Origin: Picochlorum sp. 'celeri'
Lineage: Eukaryota > Chlorophyta > Trebouxiophyceae
Assembly: GCA_010909725.1 (NCBI GenBank)
Contig: JAACMV010000030.1
Location: 558,001-622,000 of the forward strand
DNA: 64,000 bases
Direction: 5' to 3'
The notes under the pieces are model-generated. The model worked only from the letters and a program-made list of their open reading frames with translations, had not been told where the DNA came from and did not search any database. A program made the position numbers and the translations under genes. How positions within the stretch are numbered: position 1 is the first letter of the stretch; each line of letters starts with the position of its first letter. Of the stretch, positions 53,189-63,951 are shown in pieces.

Positions 53189-54923
53189 TTAATCGACGAG
53201 TTGGACAGAGTCCAGGACTGCGTATCCAGCAGCTACGCCTCCTTCGGATGAGGTTGATGCCTTTGTTCGAACCAACTGGCCAGCCCTGTGATTCACCAGA
53301 ACGTTGGAGCCTTTCCTGAGAAGCACGCCATAAATACCGAGTTCTGAAAGGGACTCGATATCTTGAGCTACACCTCGACGGATCATTGTCACTGTATGTG
53401 GAGGAGGGATGATGCGTTGCATCAGAATGAGAGCTCCCAACCCTTGTTTCTGCTGCAGTCGGTCAACCATGTCCTGTCCATAAAGGTTATTCCCTCCTCC
53501 CTCTCTCTGAGGTTTCAAGACGTACAAATCTGGGTTTTTGATCGCATCTTGGACAGCATTGGATGCCTCTGTATCGTTCTCAAGGTCATCCAATCCCCAC
53601 AGGCCTGCGAAACACGTCCGCATGCGAGCAGCATCCGAGTCGGATCTGCTGAATTTCTCAACAACCCCAGGGCGGGCGAGATCTTGTTGTACCTTTTTTG
53701 AACCTGCCAATTGCATCGCAATGGTTGGACATTTGGCTGCATTAGACATTTCAATGATGGTTCGTGCATCCCATTCTTTACGAGAAGGATAATCTGTTGG
53801 GGTGTATCCAGCCCGAAAGTAGGCAAGAGACACAGTTGTTCCATCAATCATGAGGGATCCATCCTCCTGGAGGACTGCACGCTCGGCAATATCCAGGAGC
53901 GTTCTTCGAATGGTTCGAATTCTATACTGTTGTCCAGAGTTGTAATTGTAGCCATTGTTGGTCGAATGAGTTCTGTTCGTCCGGTTGTACCACCATCATC
54001 ATGGTTTTATCCTGGTGGCCATGCTCCTGAACAGCAGATGCCAGGCCTTGCACAATCGAGTCCATAGGAGGTATTCTGTGGCAGTTTCTTGTCTAGCTCG
54101 CTCTCCGGTATAGCCAGATTTATCTAGTATATACCTATGTAATTGACTGACCAGCGTAGATAAACAGCCAAAGGAAGATGCAATCGTGTTGAGTTCCACC
54201 TGAAGCATTGTGGATGTTGGATCATGCAGCATATAGTCTGACCTGGTGATCACGAGGGATATTTCCTCTTGCGGTTGTTTCTCGCTTCTGTGCCTTGTGT
54301 CTTTGTATATTCTCATCAGCTCTCCCTATACAAAGATACATATACGGATAACTCATCGAGGAGGAGCATTGACTATAATTCAAACAAAATCTCCGTACCG
54401 TGAATGCAGCATCCTCCTGTGCAGCATTCTCTAATACTTCAGTCAAATAGCCTGCATCTTGGCTCACCATATCAATCATATAGTTGAAAGGCTCGGCGGC
54501 ATCCAACGCTCTCTCAAACGCCCTGGCGAGGGAAAGGCACAGGCGTCAATGCAAAAGGAGCATGCACCAAAAGGCAGTCTGTTCCTGCTCCATACACCTA
54601 TATACAGATATATGATCAGGCGCATCCTGTACACCTTAGATATCATCCGAACATTATCGTACCAATCCATGCTGCGCACACCATGCGATAGCATCTTGTA
54701 TAAGCTCCTCCTTGCTGGAAGAAGAAGAGTGCGTCCCAATATCCATGGAGGCAGCCTGAACAACTGTTCTGTTGGCTCTTGCTGTTCTCACTGATGAACC
54801 TAGACAATGATGAGCTCTACAACCAGCCAATGGTTTACAAAATACTGATGCGACTCTATTTGCCCGAGAGGCTTTCTGCGTGGCAAGTCCTGCTGCCTCT
54901 CTAGAGCAACAGAGCACACTCAT
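53189..54923 (-). CDS. GSS: Glutathione synthetase (eukaryotic GSS) with two apparent frameshifts
   Basis: I model exons 54663-54923, 54399-54597, 54135-54325 and 53189-54075, with introns of 65, 73 and 59 nt. The leader (MSVLCCSREAAGLATQKASRANR) looks like a transit peptide. Family blocks in order are WCAQHGL, VHAPFALTPVPF, FNYMIDMVSQDAGYL, TRSDYMLHDPT, LQVELNTIASSF, MMVVQPDEQNSFDQQWL, IRTIRRTLLDIAE, AAKCPTIAMQLAGSKKVQQ, KPQREGGGNNLYG (ATP-grasp) and KASTSSEGGVAAGYAVLD. GSS joins gamma-Glu-Cys and Gly. Two breaks remain: one extra base at the CCC run 54521-54523 (exon 2 has 199 nt where 198 are needed) and one extra base near 53927 (exon 4). The second could be removed by splicing 53927-53990 (64 nt, GT...AG), but this would delete conserved residues. 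Either assembly errors or a young pseudogene; without a second GSS copy I lean to errors. Confidence 0.85.
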
Positions 54924-55265
54924 ACAAGAAGCAGCAGCAAACGTCACTGGTACGTTTGCTCTTCCAAAAGGACCACTGCGACGAGAATGAGCAGACGAAT
55001 ATGTTAAAATTGTATTTATATCGATCGATCGGAATAATAAATAGCTTTTTATGTGTAAAATCATGAGCATATTCGATATTTCATGCCACATTTTGAGTTT
55101 TTATAGTTTGTATTACGGAAGGTGTTGACTACGTCCATGTCAACGGCCTTCTTGGCGTCCTTTGGCACATTGTATATCGCATTTCTGTGTACTATAATCC
55201 ATTAAATATACATAATAGGTCGATAAAACTGGCTGTAGCGTGCAGAAAACGGCGCATGCGTGACT

Positions 55266-56879
55266 ATGACTGGGGAGTCACAGGTACAAGCAGACGACTC
55301 GTTTACTCCAGTGACGATACCTGATCTCGGAGAGGCTGGATCTGTGTGGCGATGTGAGAAATTAAAAGACTTTGAGCGCCAAATGCGGATGCTTGGGTTG
55401 GAGAATGAACCAGAGTTCAAAGCATTGCAAAGGAAGATTGAGGAATACACTGTAGAATTGGAGGACTTGTGGGAGAAGCAACGGAACTGTGAGGCAAAGT
55501 GGTGGCAGGATGGGGAATATGATGCTCCGAGAGCGGATGGATATAACGATGTAGGGATGGAGTGGTATGCTGCGAAGAATTGGCCAGAGGCGTTTGCGTC
55601 ATTTTCAGAGGCTATTCGTTTGCATCCTCGATCAGCAGTGTACCATTCGAATAGGTCCATGGCAGCTCTGAAGATGAAGCAGTATGATGTGGCTCTTGAG
55701 GATGCAATGCATTCGATTGAGATGGATGATATGTACTGCAAGGGGTATATACGAGCTGGAAAGGCATGCTTGGGTCTGGGTGATCCAGAGCGTGCAGAGG
55801 GCTACTTTCAACATGCACTGGATATGGTACCTGGTAGCAAAACTGCTTTGGCAGGGCTGGATGATGCGCATCGAATGAAAGAAAAGTTTTCAGAAGAGGA
55901 TGATTTCCATCAACGACTTGCTGATGAGGGTGGTCGTCCTGCGTTATCTCGAGATGATGTGGATGTTGAGTCAGTCTCGTTGACTCTTGTGAGTGTTGAG
56001 GAGATTTTGAAATCCAATCCTAGATTGGAATCCGCGATGTATCATAAAGCTGAGTGTTTAGTTCTTATTGGTAGGTATAAAGAAGCGTTATCATTTATCG
56101 AAACACTTCGATCTGGGGTTGAGAGATCGTATATATTGGCGGAGGGGCTGTGGCGAAGTGGGCATGTGGAAGATGCTTTGGAGGTTCTCCAAGAATTCGT
56201 CGTCAGGAATGAAAAGTGTTTGGACTTGAAGACGTACATTGAGCGGCTCCAGAGAGATATTGACATAATTCAAAGATATATGGACGAGGAGGGCGAGTAT
56301 GGTCAAGCTGTTTTGTGTTGCTCAGAATTGTTGGAATCGTTGTCCATTTCAGCCTGCAGTGGGTTGTACCGTAGGCTGCTACGGATGCGTGCTGATGCTC
56401 ACTGCTGTAGAGGATCGTGGCTCGACGCAAAGACGGATTTGAATCTAGCCCTTAGTATATATGAGGAGGATGTGGATGCTCTGCGATCCAAGGCGGATGT
56501 GCTGAAACAGATGGGAGCATATACAGAGTATTTTCTCAGTCTCCAGAGACTCAAGACTGTGTCGCCCAATGTACCTGGTCTCTCTGCATTGATCATGGAT
56601 GCCGCACGATTATCGTTGAAGCACAAGGATGGTGAGTCGATGAATTATGCTGATACACAGACCAAGACGGCATCTGGTCCTGCCGCTGCGTTTGATGTGC
56701 TTGGTGTGTCACATGGTGTGCCCTTGTCAGATGTGAGAAAGGCATATTTGAAACTTGCAGCCACGTGGCATCCTGACAAGTGGTCTTCGGGAACTGACGA
56801 TGAGCTCAAAAAGGCAGAGGAGAGATTTAAAGTTATTCAAAAGGCATATAATGATATTTGTGATTCAATGTTTCTGTAA
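55266..56879 (+). CDS. TPR and J-domain co-chaperone (DNAJC7-like / P58IPK-like)
   Basis: An intronless gene of 537 residues. After an N-terminal coiled segment (LKDFERQMRMLGLENEPEF) tetratricopeptide repeats run from about residue 90 to 410: YNDVGMEWYAAKNWPEAFASFSEAIRLHP, AVYHSNRSMAALKMKQYDVALEDAMHSI and KGYIRAGKACLGLGDPERAEGYF are clear TPR units. The end is a J domain (about 470-537), AAAFDVLGVSHGVPLSDVRKAYLKLA, with the HPD triad in ATWHPDKW. J domains stimulate Hsp70 ATPase and TPRs bind Hsp70/Hsp90 tails or clients. With no signal peptide it should be cytosolic, like DNAJC7, rather than the ER protein P58IPK. The ATG at 55266 is the first in frame. Its stop overlaps the 3' end of the convergent BEACH gene by 15 nt. 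Confidence 0.9.
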   Translation: MTGESQVQADDSFTPVTIPDLGEAGSVWRCEKLKDFERQMRMLGLENEPEFKALQRKIEEYTVELEDLWEKQRNCEAKWWQDGEYDAPRADGYNDVGMEWYAAKNWPEAFASFSEAIRLHPRSAVYHSNRSMAALKMKQYDVALEDAMHSIEMDDMYCKGYIRAGKACLGLGDPERAEGYFQHALDMVPGSKTALAGLDDAHRMKEKFSEEDDFHQRLADEGGRPALSRDDVDVESVSLTLVSVEEILKSNPRLESAMYHKAECLVLIGRYKEALSFIETLRSGVERSYILAEGLWRSGHVEDALEVLQEFVVRNEKCLDLKTYIERLQRDIDIIQRYMDEEGEYGQAVLCCSELLESLSISACSGLYRRLLRMRADAHCCRGSWLDAKTDLNLALSIYEEDVDALRSKADVLKQMGAYTEYFLSLQRLKTVSPNVPGLSALIMDAARLSLKHKDGESMNYADTQTKTASGPAAAFDVLGVSHGVPLSDVRKAYLKLAATWHPDKWSSGTDDELKKAEERFKVIQKAYNDICDSMFL

Positions 56880-59800
56880 AAAAGCAAAATGCCCATCCTC
56901 GTACCCTACAGCAATGATGGTTTGTGGAGACTGGCCATTGGTTGCATTGACTGATATGGATGTCAGCGGAGCGTCCAAAGCACTTGTCTTGGGACATGGG
57001 ACATCAGAGAGACCCAGATTGACACTACACAGATGCAGTTGCCCGCCCTCATCACCAAGATACACAGTGTCCTTCCAGCTCCTGCAGCATAGAAGAGGCG
57101 ATGCAAAGTCGCGAGACATGACAACTTGATCAGACCGCCGAGAGTCTAGCATTCTAAGAACTCCATCTGCACAGGCAATTCCAAACAATGTACCATCTTG
57201 ACAGGAACACACTCCGCCGATAAAGTCGCTACAAAGTTGGGACTCCATAGTCAGTTGATTTGATCGGCAATCGAATGCAAATACAGTTCCGTCCTCAGTA
57301 CCAGCGACTATAGAGTCATTGAATAGGACTTCCATGCTCCAAATAGCTCCAGCAGGGCTTGCTATGGTGTTCAGGGGAATGGTACCGTCATCACGTTGTC
57401 CCCATGGTGCAGTCTCCAGATCCCACACCTTGATTGTCTCATCCCAGGAAGCACTATATACTAGTGATGATTCATCCGAGGTACAAAGGCACGAGACAAT
57501 ATCACTGTGTGCTCCAAAAGAGGATGTTGAACCACTGTTTGTGTCGTATTTGTAGATTGCCCCATCAAAACCACTAGCCAGAATGTTTTGTGATGACCAT
57601 GCGGTACATGTTATTGAACCATGCGATAGAGCACATCTCCTCCGATGCTCCTTCGTCAGCAAGTCAAAAACGATGATATGGCCGTCTTGAAAGGAAATGG
57701 ATACATCGCTAGGATTCAACGGATTGATTTCAATAGATGTCAAGCCTCCAGAAAACACACTGGTCTCCCAGGATGCACCCTGCTCCCTGACCAAATGTGG
57801 GCAATCATCATCTTGCCGTGGGGAAGATGCATCATTCTTTCTCGATCCATTCTTCCTTGGAGAAAGTGCTTGCAAGCTTGATGAGACCTTTGCTGCGAGG
57901 GCTTCGTTCCCATACTTTAATAGGTTTGATCCAGCCCGCTTTGAGCTGCTAACAACTGTTTGCAAACGTTGCTGAAATGAACTCTGAGAATCGGTCGTTG
58001 AGCCACTTGCCGAACGTTCCTTTTTCGAATCCATAGTCTCTAAAAGGGTGCTATACTCTTCTTCTGTAACTTCCAAAGCACGCAACAATGCTATATCTGA
58101 ATCATTGCTTGCAGCATCATCACCATCTGGAGGGCTCTCCAGGAGAGATTGAACAACGTGCAAAACTTTAGCTATTATTTCAGATCCATCCATGGCATTA
58201 CGAGATATTTCTTGTGCCTCAAACGAACTCCGACAGACACGCCTCTGAGGATGATTCCTATAAAAAATCTGACGAGGGCACTGACCAAATTCTGCAACTG
58301 CAACTTCCATGCTTCTCTTTTCAACAGGATCCTCAATATCATCGATATTCACGAGGCCTGCAATTGATTGAAACAGAATGATTTATATATATATAGTGAT
58401 ACGCATAATCATAGCAGAATCACACGAAAGAATACGCAACATCATTATGAGATGAACCCAACAAGCATGATACACATACCTTCATATGTCAACTGTCGAA
58501 AGACATTATTATTCCTCAGCGCATCTTCTCCACGCTGACACACACCGAACACAAGATCAATCCAATGATGCAAGTTTGCAGACACATATGGAGACTCGAG
58601 TGCCTCCCACTGCTTCTCCAAAAAATACCGTGCATCATTGTGAGCCCACGGAGGCAACTCAACATCCCCAACAGGCTTTCCATTCTGTCTACAACCGAGA
58701 GCAAGACCTCTTGAATTCTTTAAAAAGTCTTCGGCACCGGGACAGAAAAATTCTGGAATCAGCTCCTTCACATCTGTTGGACTGTGACACACACTCTCCC
58801 ATGCTTCCCGTATCCCAGTAAATGAGCGATCTGGAGCATCAAATTTACCATTCTGAAGACGCAACATATGCTCAGGCATTGATCTCACCAACCAAAACAG
58901 CGTATATCCTGGGCATGAGTAGTGTGTTCCGTACAAGAAGGGTTCCTCGCCACCATGCATCTGCATCTCCACCATATCAGCATACCTCTGTTGAAACACC
59001 TTTAGCCGCTCTTCATTTATAGCGCCTATCGGCTTTGATAAATCTCTAAATATATCTTGGCAGTTAAGGTCAATTTCATCGCTCGTGTAATCCTTGATAA
59101 TCCACGGAAACACAGGATACTGAGTCAAATCATGAAACGATCTCCCTGCCGCAAGATTACAATACATCAGGTACTCGAAATTAGACAGCAATCCCCTCTG
59201 CCATGCCATCGTCGCCACCTGACAGTATCTTCCTTCAGCCTCCAACAACCCACCCGCAATACTCCCATCCTCTCCAACATGATCCAACACGGCCCCGAGT
59301 GCCTCTTCTCTCTCCTCATTTGACCGAAACACAAAAAACGCATTCGAACACCCCCAGTGCTTGACCGTCGTCCGCCTCTTTGCAGGCATCTTGAGGAACA
59401 ATTCAATCCCCACGTCTCTCAACGAACTCCTCCGCCGTGCAGCTGCATACACAGCAGACAACCGATGAGATCTCACATGCTCCCCCCCAGAAATATTATG
59501 CAGCGGCTGAAAGTAAAACCGAACATCCGTCACCACAAACTTCCCACGTTCTTTCGTCAAACGAGACACCAACATGGCAGGCTTTTCAAACACAATCCGC
59601 TCGCACGTTGGATCTTCCAGACTCCCAAGATCAAACCGCTGCTCGGCTTCCAACTGACTCAGAAACACATCATGCATTTCCTTCATCTCATTCCGACCCA
59701 ACCGACTACTCATCAACATCTGCTGAGCATACGGTATTATATCAGCCACTTTGGCATAGCTCAAACGAAAGCGCCACGTCACCTGACGCCCTCTACAAAA

Positions 59801-60115
59801 AGTATATGGCGCATCCCTCCCCTGTGGTTTCATGGTTGTATACCTATGCGCCACCACACGAATCCCATTCTCTGACGCATTCCCCTCCAACTCATCCATA
59901 GATACATATGGAATCCGCATCACTGGTATCCGAACATCATCTGGCTCAAAAAACACAGATTTGGTACACACCCTCAACTGCCCAGCCACAGACCCACCAC
60001 GCAACTGCCCAGACGTGCCATCCTCCTCACACATGCATACGCATTCTGTAATATAAAACTCATCATCCTCTAATAATAGTAAAGAAAACCGGCATCCCCC
60101 ACCCGAGGGAACCAT
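56865..60115 (-). CDS. NSMAF: BEACH-WD40 protein, FAN/NSMAF-like
   Basis: Exons 58480-60115 and 56865-58357 (intron 58358-58479, GTATGT...TTGCAG) encode 1,042 residues (human FAN 917). The start RFSLLLLEDDEFYITE matches the FAN N-terminus and precedes a GRAM-like domain (LRVCTKSVFFEPDDVRIPVMRIP) and a PH-like part. BEACH follows at about 300-590: QRGLLSNFEYLMYCNLAAGRSF, DLTQYPVFPWIIKDY, LYGTHYSCPGYTLFWLVR, ELIPEFFCPGAEDFL, and across the junction FRQLTYEGLVNIDDIEDPVE. The C-terminus holds WD40 repeats (VYSASWDETIKVWDL and others). FAN links TNF receptor to neutral sphingomyelinase in mammals; in protists BEACH proteins act in membrane traffic. The ATG at 60115 is the first in frame. A Ser-rich, basic stretch lies between BEACH and WD repeats (residues about 690-740). 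Confidence 0.92.
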
Positions 60116-60123
60116 CCTAGGAG

Positions 60124-60372
60124 CTAGCAATCGGGAAGATTGACCTGAAATTCCTTGCCTATTCTCGGTGCTCTCTTCACACTAATCCCGTGAATAATAC
60201 TCGGTCTCTTCTCCGTTTTTATATCATTATCTTCAAAGAAATCAGTCCTCTGTTTCTTTGAAGGATGCGAATCTTGCGTTAGTTTTGTTTCTTCTTTTTC
60301 TGCTGCTTTCTCTTGTGTGGCCTTGTCTTTCGACGCAAACACTGTTGTTGATGCTTCTTCTTGTTTTGTCAT
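60124..60372 (-). CDS. Small Lys/Glu-rich ORF upstream of the BEACH gene
   Basis: I am not sure this is a gene. It is an 82-codon ORF with a good ATG at 60372, ending at a TAG 8 nt upstream of the BEACH start. The composition is protein-like for a nuclear factor: acidic/basic low-complexity start, a KKQR patch near residue 40, then PSIIHGISVKRAPRIGKEFQVNLPDC. The last part resembles the start of an ELM2 motif (I..G..[FY]QA.IP), but is too short for certainty. Options are a separate small protein, a uORF of the BEACH mRNA, or the 5' exon of another transcript. A fusion with BEACH would need an intron of about 21 nt, which is shorter than all others here. Confidence 0.4.
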   Translation of the reverse strand: MTKQEEASTTVFASKDKATQEKAAEKEETKLTQDSHPSKKQRTDFFEDNDIKTEKRPSIIHGISVKRAPRIGKEFQVNLPDC

Positions 60373-60589
60373 GTATACTTGTTTTCTATGGATTACGATA
60401 TTATTTTCTAAATATTACTACAGTATATGAAAAGGAATAACGACTTGGTTGCATTTCTCAGAATGGCCCACATGCACATGTGATGACCAATTTGTGACTG
60501 GCCTGCATGCAGGTACCTAGGTAACCCACACTACTACGTATATATAATTGACTGTGAAACAGACATGCCGAGATATCCAATGAAAAAAA

Positions 60590-61636
60590 CTATGCATGAT
60601 ATCCATGCTTGAGCTTGAGTGCCGTCGTATACGTCACCTTGTCTGGATATGTCTCATGACTCGGACGCAACCCTGATGCTTTCAGCATCTCCTTCCTCAC
60701 ATTGGCAGCATACAGCACAGGATCCTGCTTCTCCTTCTCCGTCGGATAATACACTGGCAGCGTATAACACGTGACACTATGAAACACGTTGCACAGCATG
60801 AGAATAATATGCCGATGGGCAACAACACTCTCCCAACAGGGGGATACCCCTCTCGTCTCATACTGCACAATCACTGGCTGCAGAGGCTCTCCCGCCAGAA
60901 ACGCCCCTGTTCTAAATGGAAGCAAAAAGTGACCATTCGTTGTCGTTCCCTCTGGGAACAAAAGTAACGGACGCTCGTGCTCACCACGGCCGTGTGCTAT
61001 TCCTTGCATTCGCTGCTTGACCAATGCAGCCACACCATTCCCCTGGTTCTGCCCCTTTTTCATCGCATCATCAGCTGCCGTCTTTGACCGCTCTACATAC
61101 AAACACCCCATCGATTTGCTAATACTTCCGACAATCTTCATATGCTCTGTTTTGCTCCTCGCCACAAAAGATGGAAAAAAGTGACTCATATGCACCAGAA
61201 TATCACACCAACTGCAATGGTTGCTCACAATACCAGCCACCTGTGGCATCATCCCTGTATCCTTTGTTTCACGGGAGGTCGAATTCCCCAGATGAACCCA
61301 TCGCACTCGAATAAACCCAATGAATAAAAGACATATGCGGCAGTGTATCTTGCCCAAGGCAGCCACCCAATCCGACCGAACAGACTTGGGAAAGGCCCAG
61401 GCAACTTTGGTCACCAGAAAAAAACTCAACAGACAGGCCACAGACCCAAATATCTTCATCGGGGCTATAAAAATAAGACATAGAAACATCCTAACCATCT
61501 CATACCAAGGCTGTGGGGCTAAACCGCATTCACCGTATCGGTCCGTCCGTTCCCATGGATTCGACACGAGAACCGCGGCCCCATTCGATACCACAGCCCC
61601 TTTTTTCCTCCTCTTCTTCTCCTCTTTTATATTCAT
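60590..61636 (-). CDS. Lysophospholipid acyltransferase (LPCAT/LPEAT family)
   Basis: An intronless gene of 348 residues. The PlsC acyltransferase motifs are NHCSWCD at 139-145 (HX4D box, catalytic H140 and D145) and FPEGTTTNG at 217-225 (substrate-binding motif), with the preceding VGSISKSMGCLYVER block seen in LPCAT/LPEAT-type enzymes. One or two membrane segments precede the catalytic box (FLCLIFIAPMKIFGSVACLLSFFLV at about 51-75, and ICLLFIGFIRVRW near 101-113). It probably reacylates lysophospholipids in the ER (Lands cycle). No EF-hand domain follows, unlike animal LPCAT1/2 and plant LPEAT2. The substrate preference cannot be read from the sequence. The N-terminal KEEKKRRKKG stretch is a likely cytosolic basic tail. 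The start at 61636 is the only upstream ATG. Confidence 0.9.
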   Translation of the reverse strand: MNIKEEKKRRKKGAVVSNGAAVLVSNPWERTDRYGECGLAPQPWYEMVRMFLCLIFIAPMKIFGSVACLLSFFLVTKVAWAFPKSVRSDWVAALGKIHCRICLLFIGFIRVRWVHLGNSTSRETKDTGMMPQVAGIVSNHCSWCDILVHMSHFFPSFVARSKTEHMKIVGSISKSMGCLYVERSKTAADDAMKKGQNQGNGVAALVKQRMQGIAHGRGEHERPLLLFPEGTTTNGHFLLPFRTGAFLAGEPLQPVIVQYETRGVSPCWESVVAHRHIILMLCNVFHSVTCYTLPVYYPTEKEKQDPVLYAANVRKEMLKASGLRPSHETYPDKVTYTTALKLKHGYHA

Positions 61637-61790
61637 AATTCAGTTTACTATATTCTTTTGTAGTAGTGTATTGATCAATACATGGATTCGTTCTTTGACT
61701 ACTAGTTGCAACTACCTCGAAGACGAACAAGACAAAGAAGAAAGACTCGCGAATCCGATCGGTCGAGTATGACGATAACAATATTGCAAC

Positions 61791-61794
<4 letters not shown>

Positions 61795-61825
<31 letters not shown>
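61795..61825. repeat. TAA trinucleotide microsatellite
   Basis: About ten AAT/TAA units in a row, directly 3' of the stop codon of the 2-PGK-like gene (minus strand), inside its likely 3' UTR. Confidence 0.95.
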
Positions 61826-61829
61826 GTTC

Positions 61830-62957
61830 TCAGTCGTCGCCTTCATGCATACCTTCGATGGCGCTCAGAATGTACTCATGGACATCATCCAATGCCGAGT
61901 CCATGGCAAACATGTCTATGCCAAAGCACGGGACTCTGTGTGTATTATGGGGATTGTCTCTATACGATAGCATGTACTCTTTATGGATTCGCAATCTCTC
62001 TACAATCTTCTGTTGTTGTTCTTCCTTTCTTTCCTCAGATGATGACGAATGAGTGTGTTGTATGTTTATGGTGGAGGAGATCCATGCATGGGCATCCAGG
62101 GCATACTGCTCATCATCCTGGTACAAAATGATTGGCAGTACTAGACATGCGTGCTTTTTTGTTGCGCGAATTATAGCCATATCATCATCATCACTATATG
62201 ATTTCTCTGGTGTAGTATAGGTGGCAAAGTATTCTGGGTCCACGTGAAAGCCTTCGATAATGACTGATTTTCCATCATGAAATGCCTTGTCAATGTCTCC
62301 CTGAATAGCACAATGGACAATCTGGCACGCTTCCTTGAAGGCTTGGATGATGCCCTCCTTGTCCACCAAGGATGTATCGAGTACCGATCGATGAGGATCC
62401 ATGGCCACATCTGGATGATATCGAAGCATATCTTCAAGCGCATCCGTCCGCAGGACATTTGGCAGATTGAGTCGGTGGCTCAGCTGCTGGGCAAATGCCG
62501 TCTTTGTACGAGACTGTAGTCCACATAGAACAATCACGAGGGGAATACGAGACTGATGGAATCGACTGACCAGCTTGAATCGATGAATCTCTGCTGATCC
62601 AAACCCTTCTGTTTCCAAGAATCTGAATAAATGGTGTTCCAAGTCGCTCTGTTGAATATCAAACAGTTCAGAGTCTACCAGCCACTTTTTCAATTCCAAC
62701 GCCACCTTGACAGCCTGTAATTCACATATATAGATATGCGTATCATTTAGTATATACTATAACAGGGAAAATGGGAGCCATCTCGACGTGCATACCTTGT
62801 CCTGGGGGACTTTGATAAAGGTCAACATTCTGCTGACGAGATATCTCGACAGGATGTAATAGTGCTGGCCCAGCCATACTTTTATCTTGATATAATCATA
62901 TTTTGATGATGTTTGTTTGGGTAGAATACCAGTGTGGTCTTTGAACGAGGTTTTCAT
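61830..62957 (-). CDS. 2-phosphoglycerate kinase-like P-loop protein with degenerate Walker A
   Basis: Exons 62796-62957 and 61830-62714 (intron 62715-62795, GTATGC...ATTACAG) encode 348 residues. The N-terminal domain (YDYIKIKVWLGQHYYILSRYL, SRMLTFIKVP, VALELKKWLVDSELFDIQQSDLE) matches the extra domain of plant 2-PGK-like proteins, followed by a P-loop fold (SRIPLVIVLCGLQSRTKTAFAQQL, LNLPNVLRTDALEDML). In homologues the loop is GTxxxGKST; here residues 119-126 read GLQSRTKT, so the invariant Gly before Lys is Thr. The later block VIIEGFHVDPEYF, with Glu and His, is kept. The bacterial enzyme makes cyclic 2,3-diphosphoglycerate precursor; the plant proteins are poorly characterised (inositol-phosphate-related roles have been suggested). 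Nucleotide binding here may be weakened. The start at 62957 is the first in-frame ATG. Confidence 0.85.
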
Positions 62958-63224
62958 CAAGATGTTCCTACTCACCGTGTCGTTGCGAGGAGCATCTCAG
63001 TTGGCGCAATTTGAATAGTAGTACAAGCCATTGAAATTTTCTTCTTCTGTATGTCAATAATTCAATTTTTATTTTCATATGCGTTGAATGGCATGAGTCT
63101 TTACACATGCATTGATTGGCATCATGCAAATTTTGATTTACACACATGTACATGTATCATCATCATCCCTTTTCAATAAACACTGGCTACAAAAGGCACA
63201 TTTCTGTATATATATATACGTCTG

Positions 63225-63951
63225 TTAAGAAGAAGAAGGAGAAGGAGATGATGATCCCAAGACAACATCATGGATATGGTCTTGGAGGATTCCTGCATTG
63301 AAGATTGGTTGGTTAGATGTGTCAACAGACGGTGTGGGTGTTCACACTCAATAGAAGAGGAGTGCATGGCTCGTACGTGTTAGACGTTCATCTGCAGCCT
63401 GACGATGTTTCATTTCATCCAAACATAGTTCTATGCATTGCCTGAGGGATGCTATTTCCATTCTAATACTCTTCTGCATCATTCACATGTATTACACGGT
63501 GGTTGTTGATTGGTTGAGACTCCACTCATCACACACATACCTCTGAGCTTGCTCTGTCCAGGAGCTTTTCTGCCCTCCCGATTCTCTTTCGGCACTGATG
63601 GAAAAGATGCTGCATGGCATGGTGTCTTCCTTCTGTTGTTGTTGTTGCTGTCTGGTGGTGGGTCGCTCTTTTTGCTGCATCTTGTGTACGACGATACATG
63701 TGGTCATCATCATCATAGGTATCCATGGCATCGAATGTAGACTGGAAAACTGGGTTTGTTCGGACATACAGCCCCTCTGAGGCCATGTGTGGCTCTGTAT
63801 ATACTTTTGTATAGATATTTTCATTTTCTGAAGCTTTATATGCTGTATTTGATGGATAGAGAAGGGACTGAAGGTGTTTCAACTGTTGCTTGTCCTGGTG
63901 AATGCGGTTCTGAAGCATGTGTATTGTGTCTTCCATGGTATGCTGTGTCAT
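63225..63951 (-). CDS. Small coiled-coil protein, unknown
   Basis: I do not recognise this gene. Exons 63541-63951, 63377-63473 and 63225-63292 with introns 63474-63540 (GTATGT...GATGCAG) and 63293-63376 (GTACGA...AATGCAG) encode 191 residues. It begins with a helical, Gln/His-rich segment (MEDTIHMLQNRIHQDKQQLKHLQSLLYP), followed by a Tyr/Asp-rich middle and a basic coiled coil (FHQCRKRIGRAEKLLDRASSE, then RMEIASLRQCIELCLDEMKHRQAADERL). The end is low-complexity SSSPSPSSS, encoded by an AGA/AAG repeat near the stop. A second start, MEDTIHML, lies 5 codons in. No family, domain or membrane segment could be identified. The short polar structure would fit a component of a cytoskeletal, centriolar or trafficking complex (speculative). 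Confidence 0.65.
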
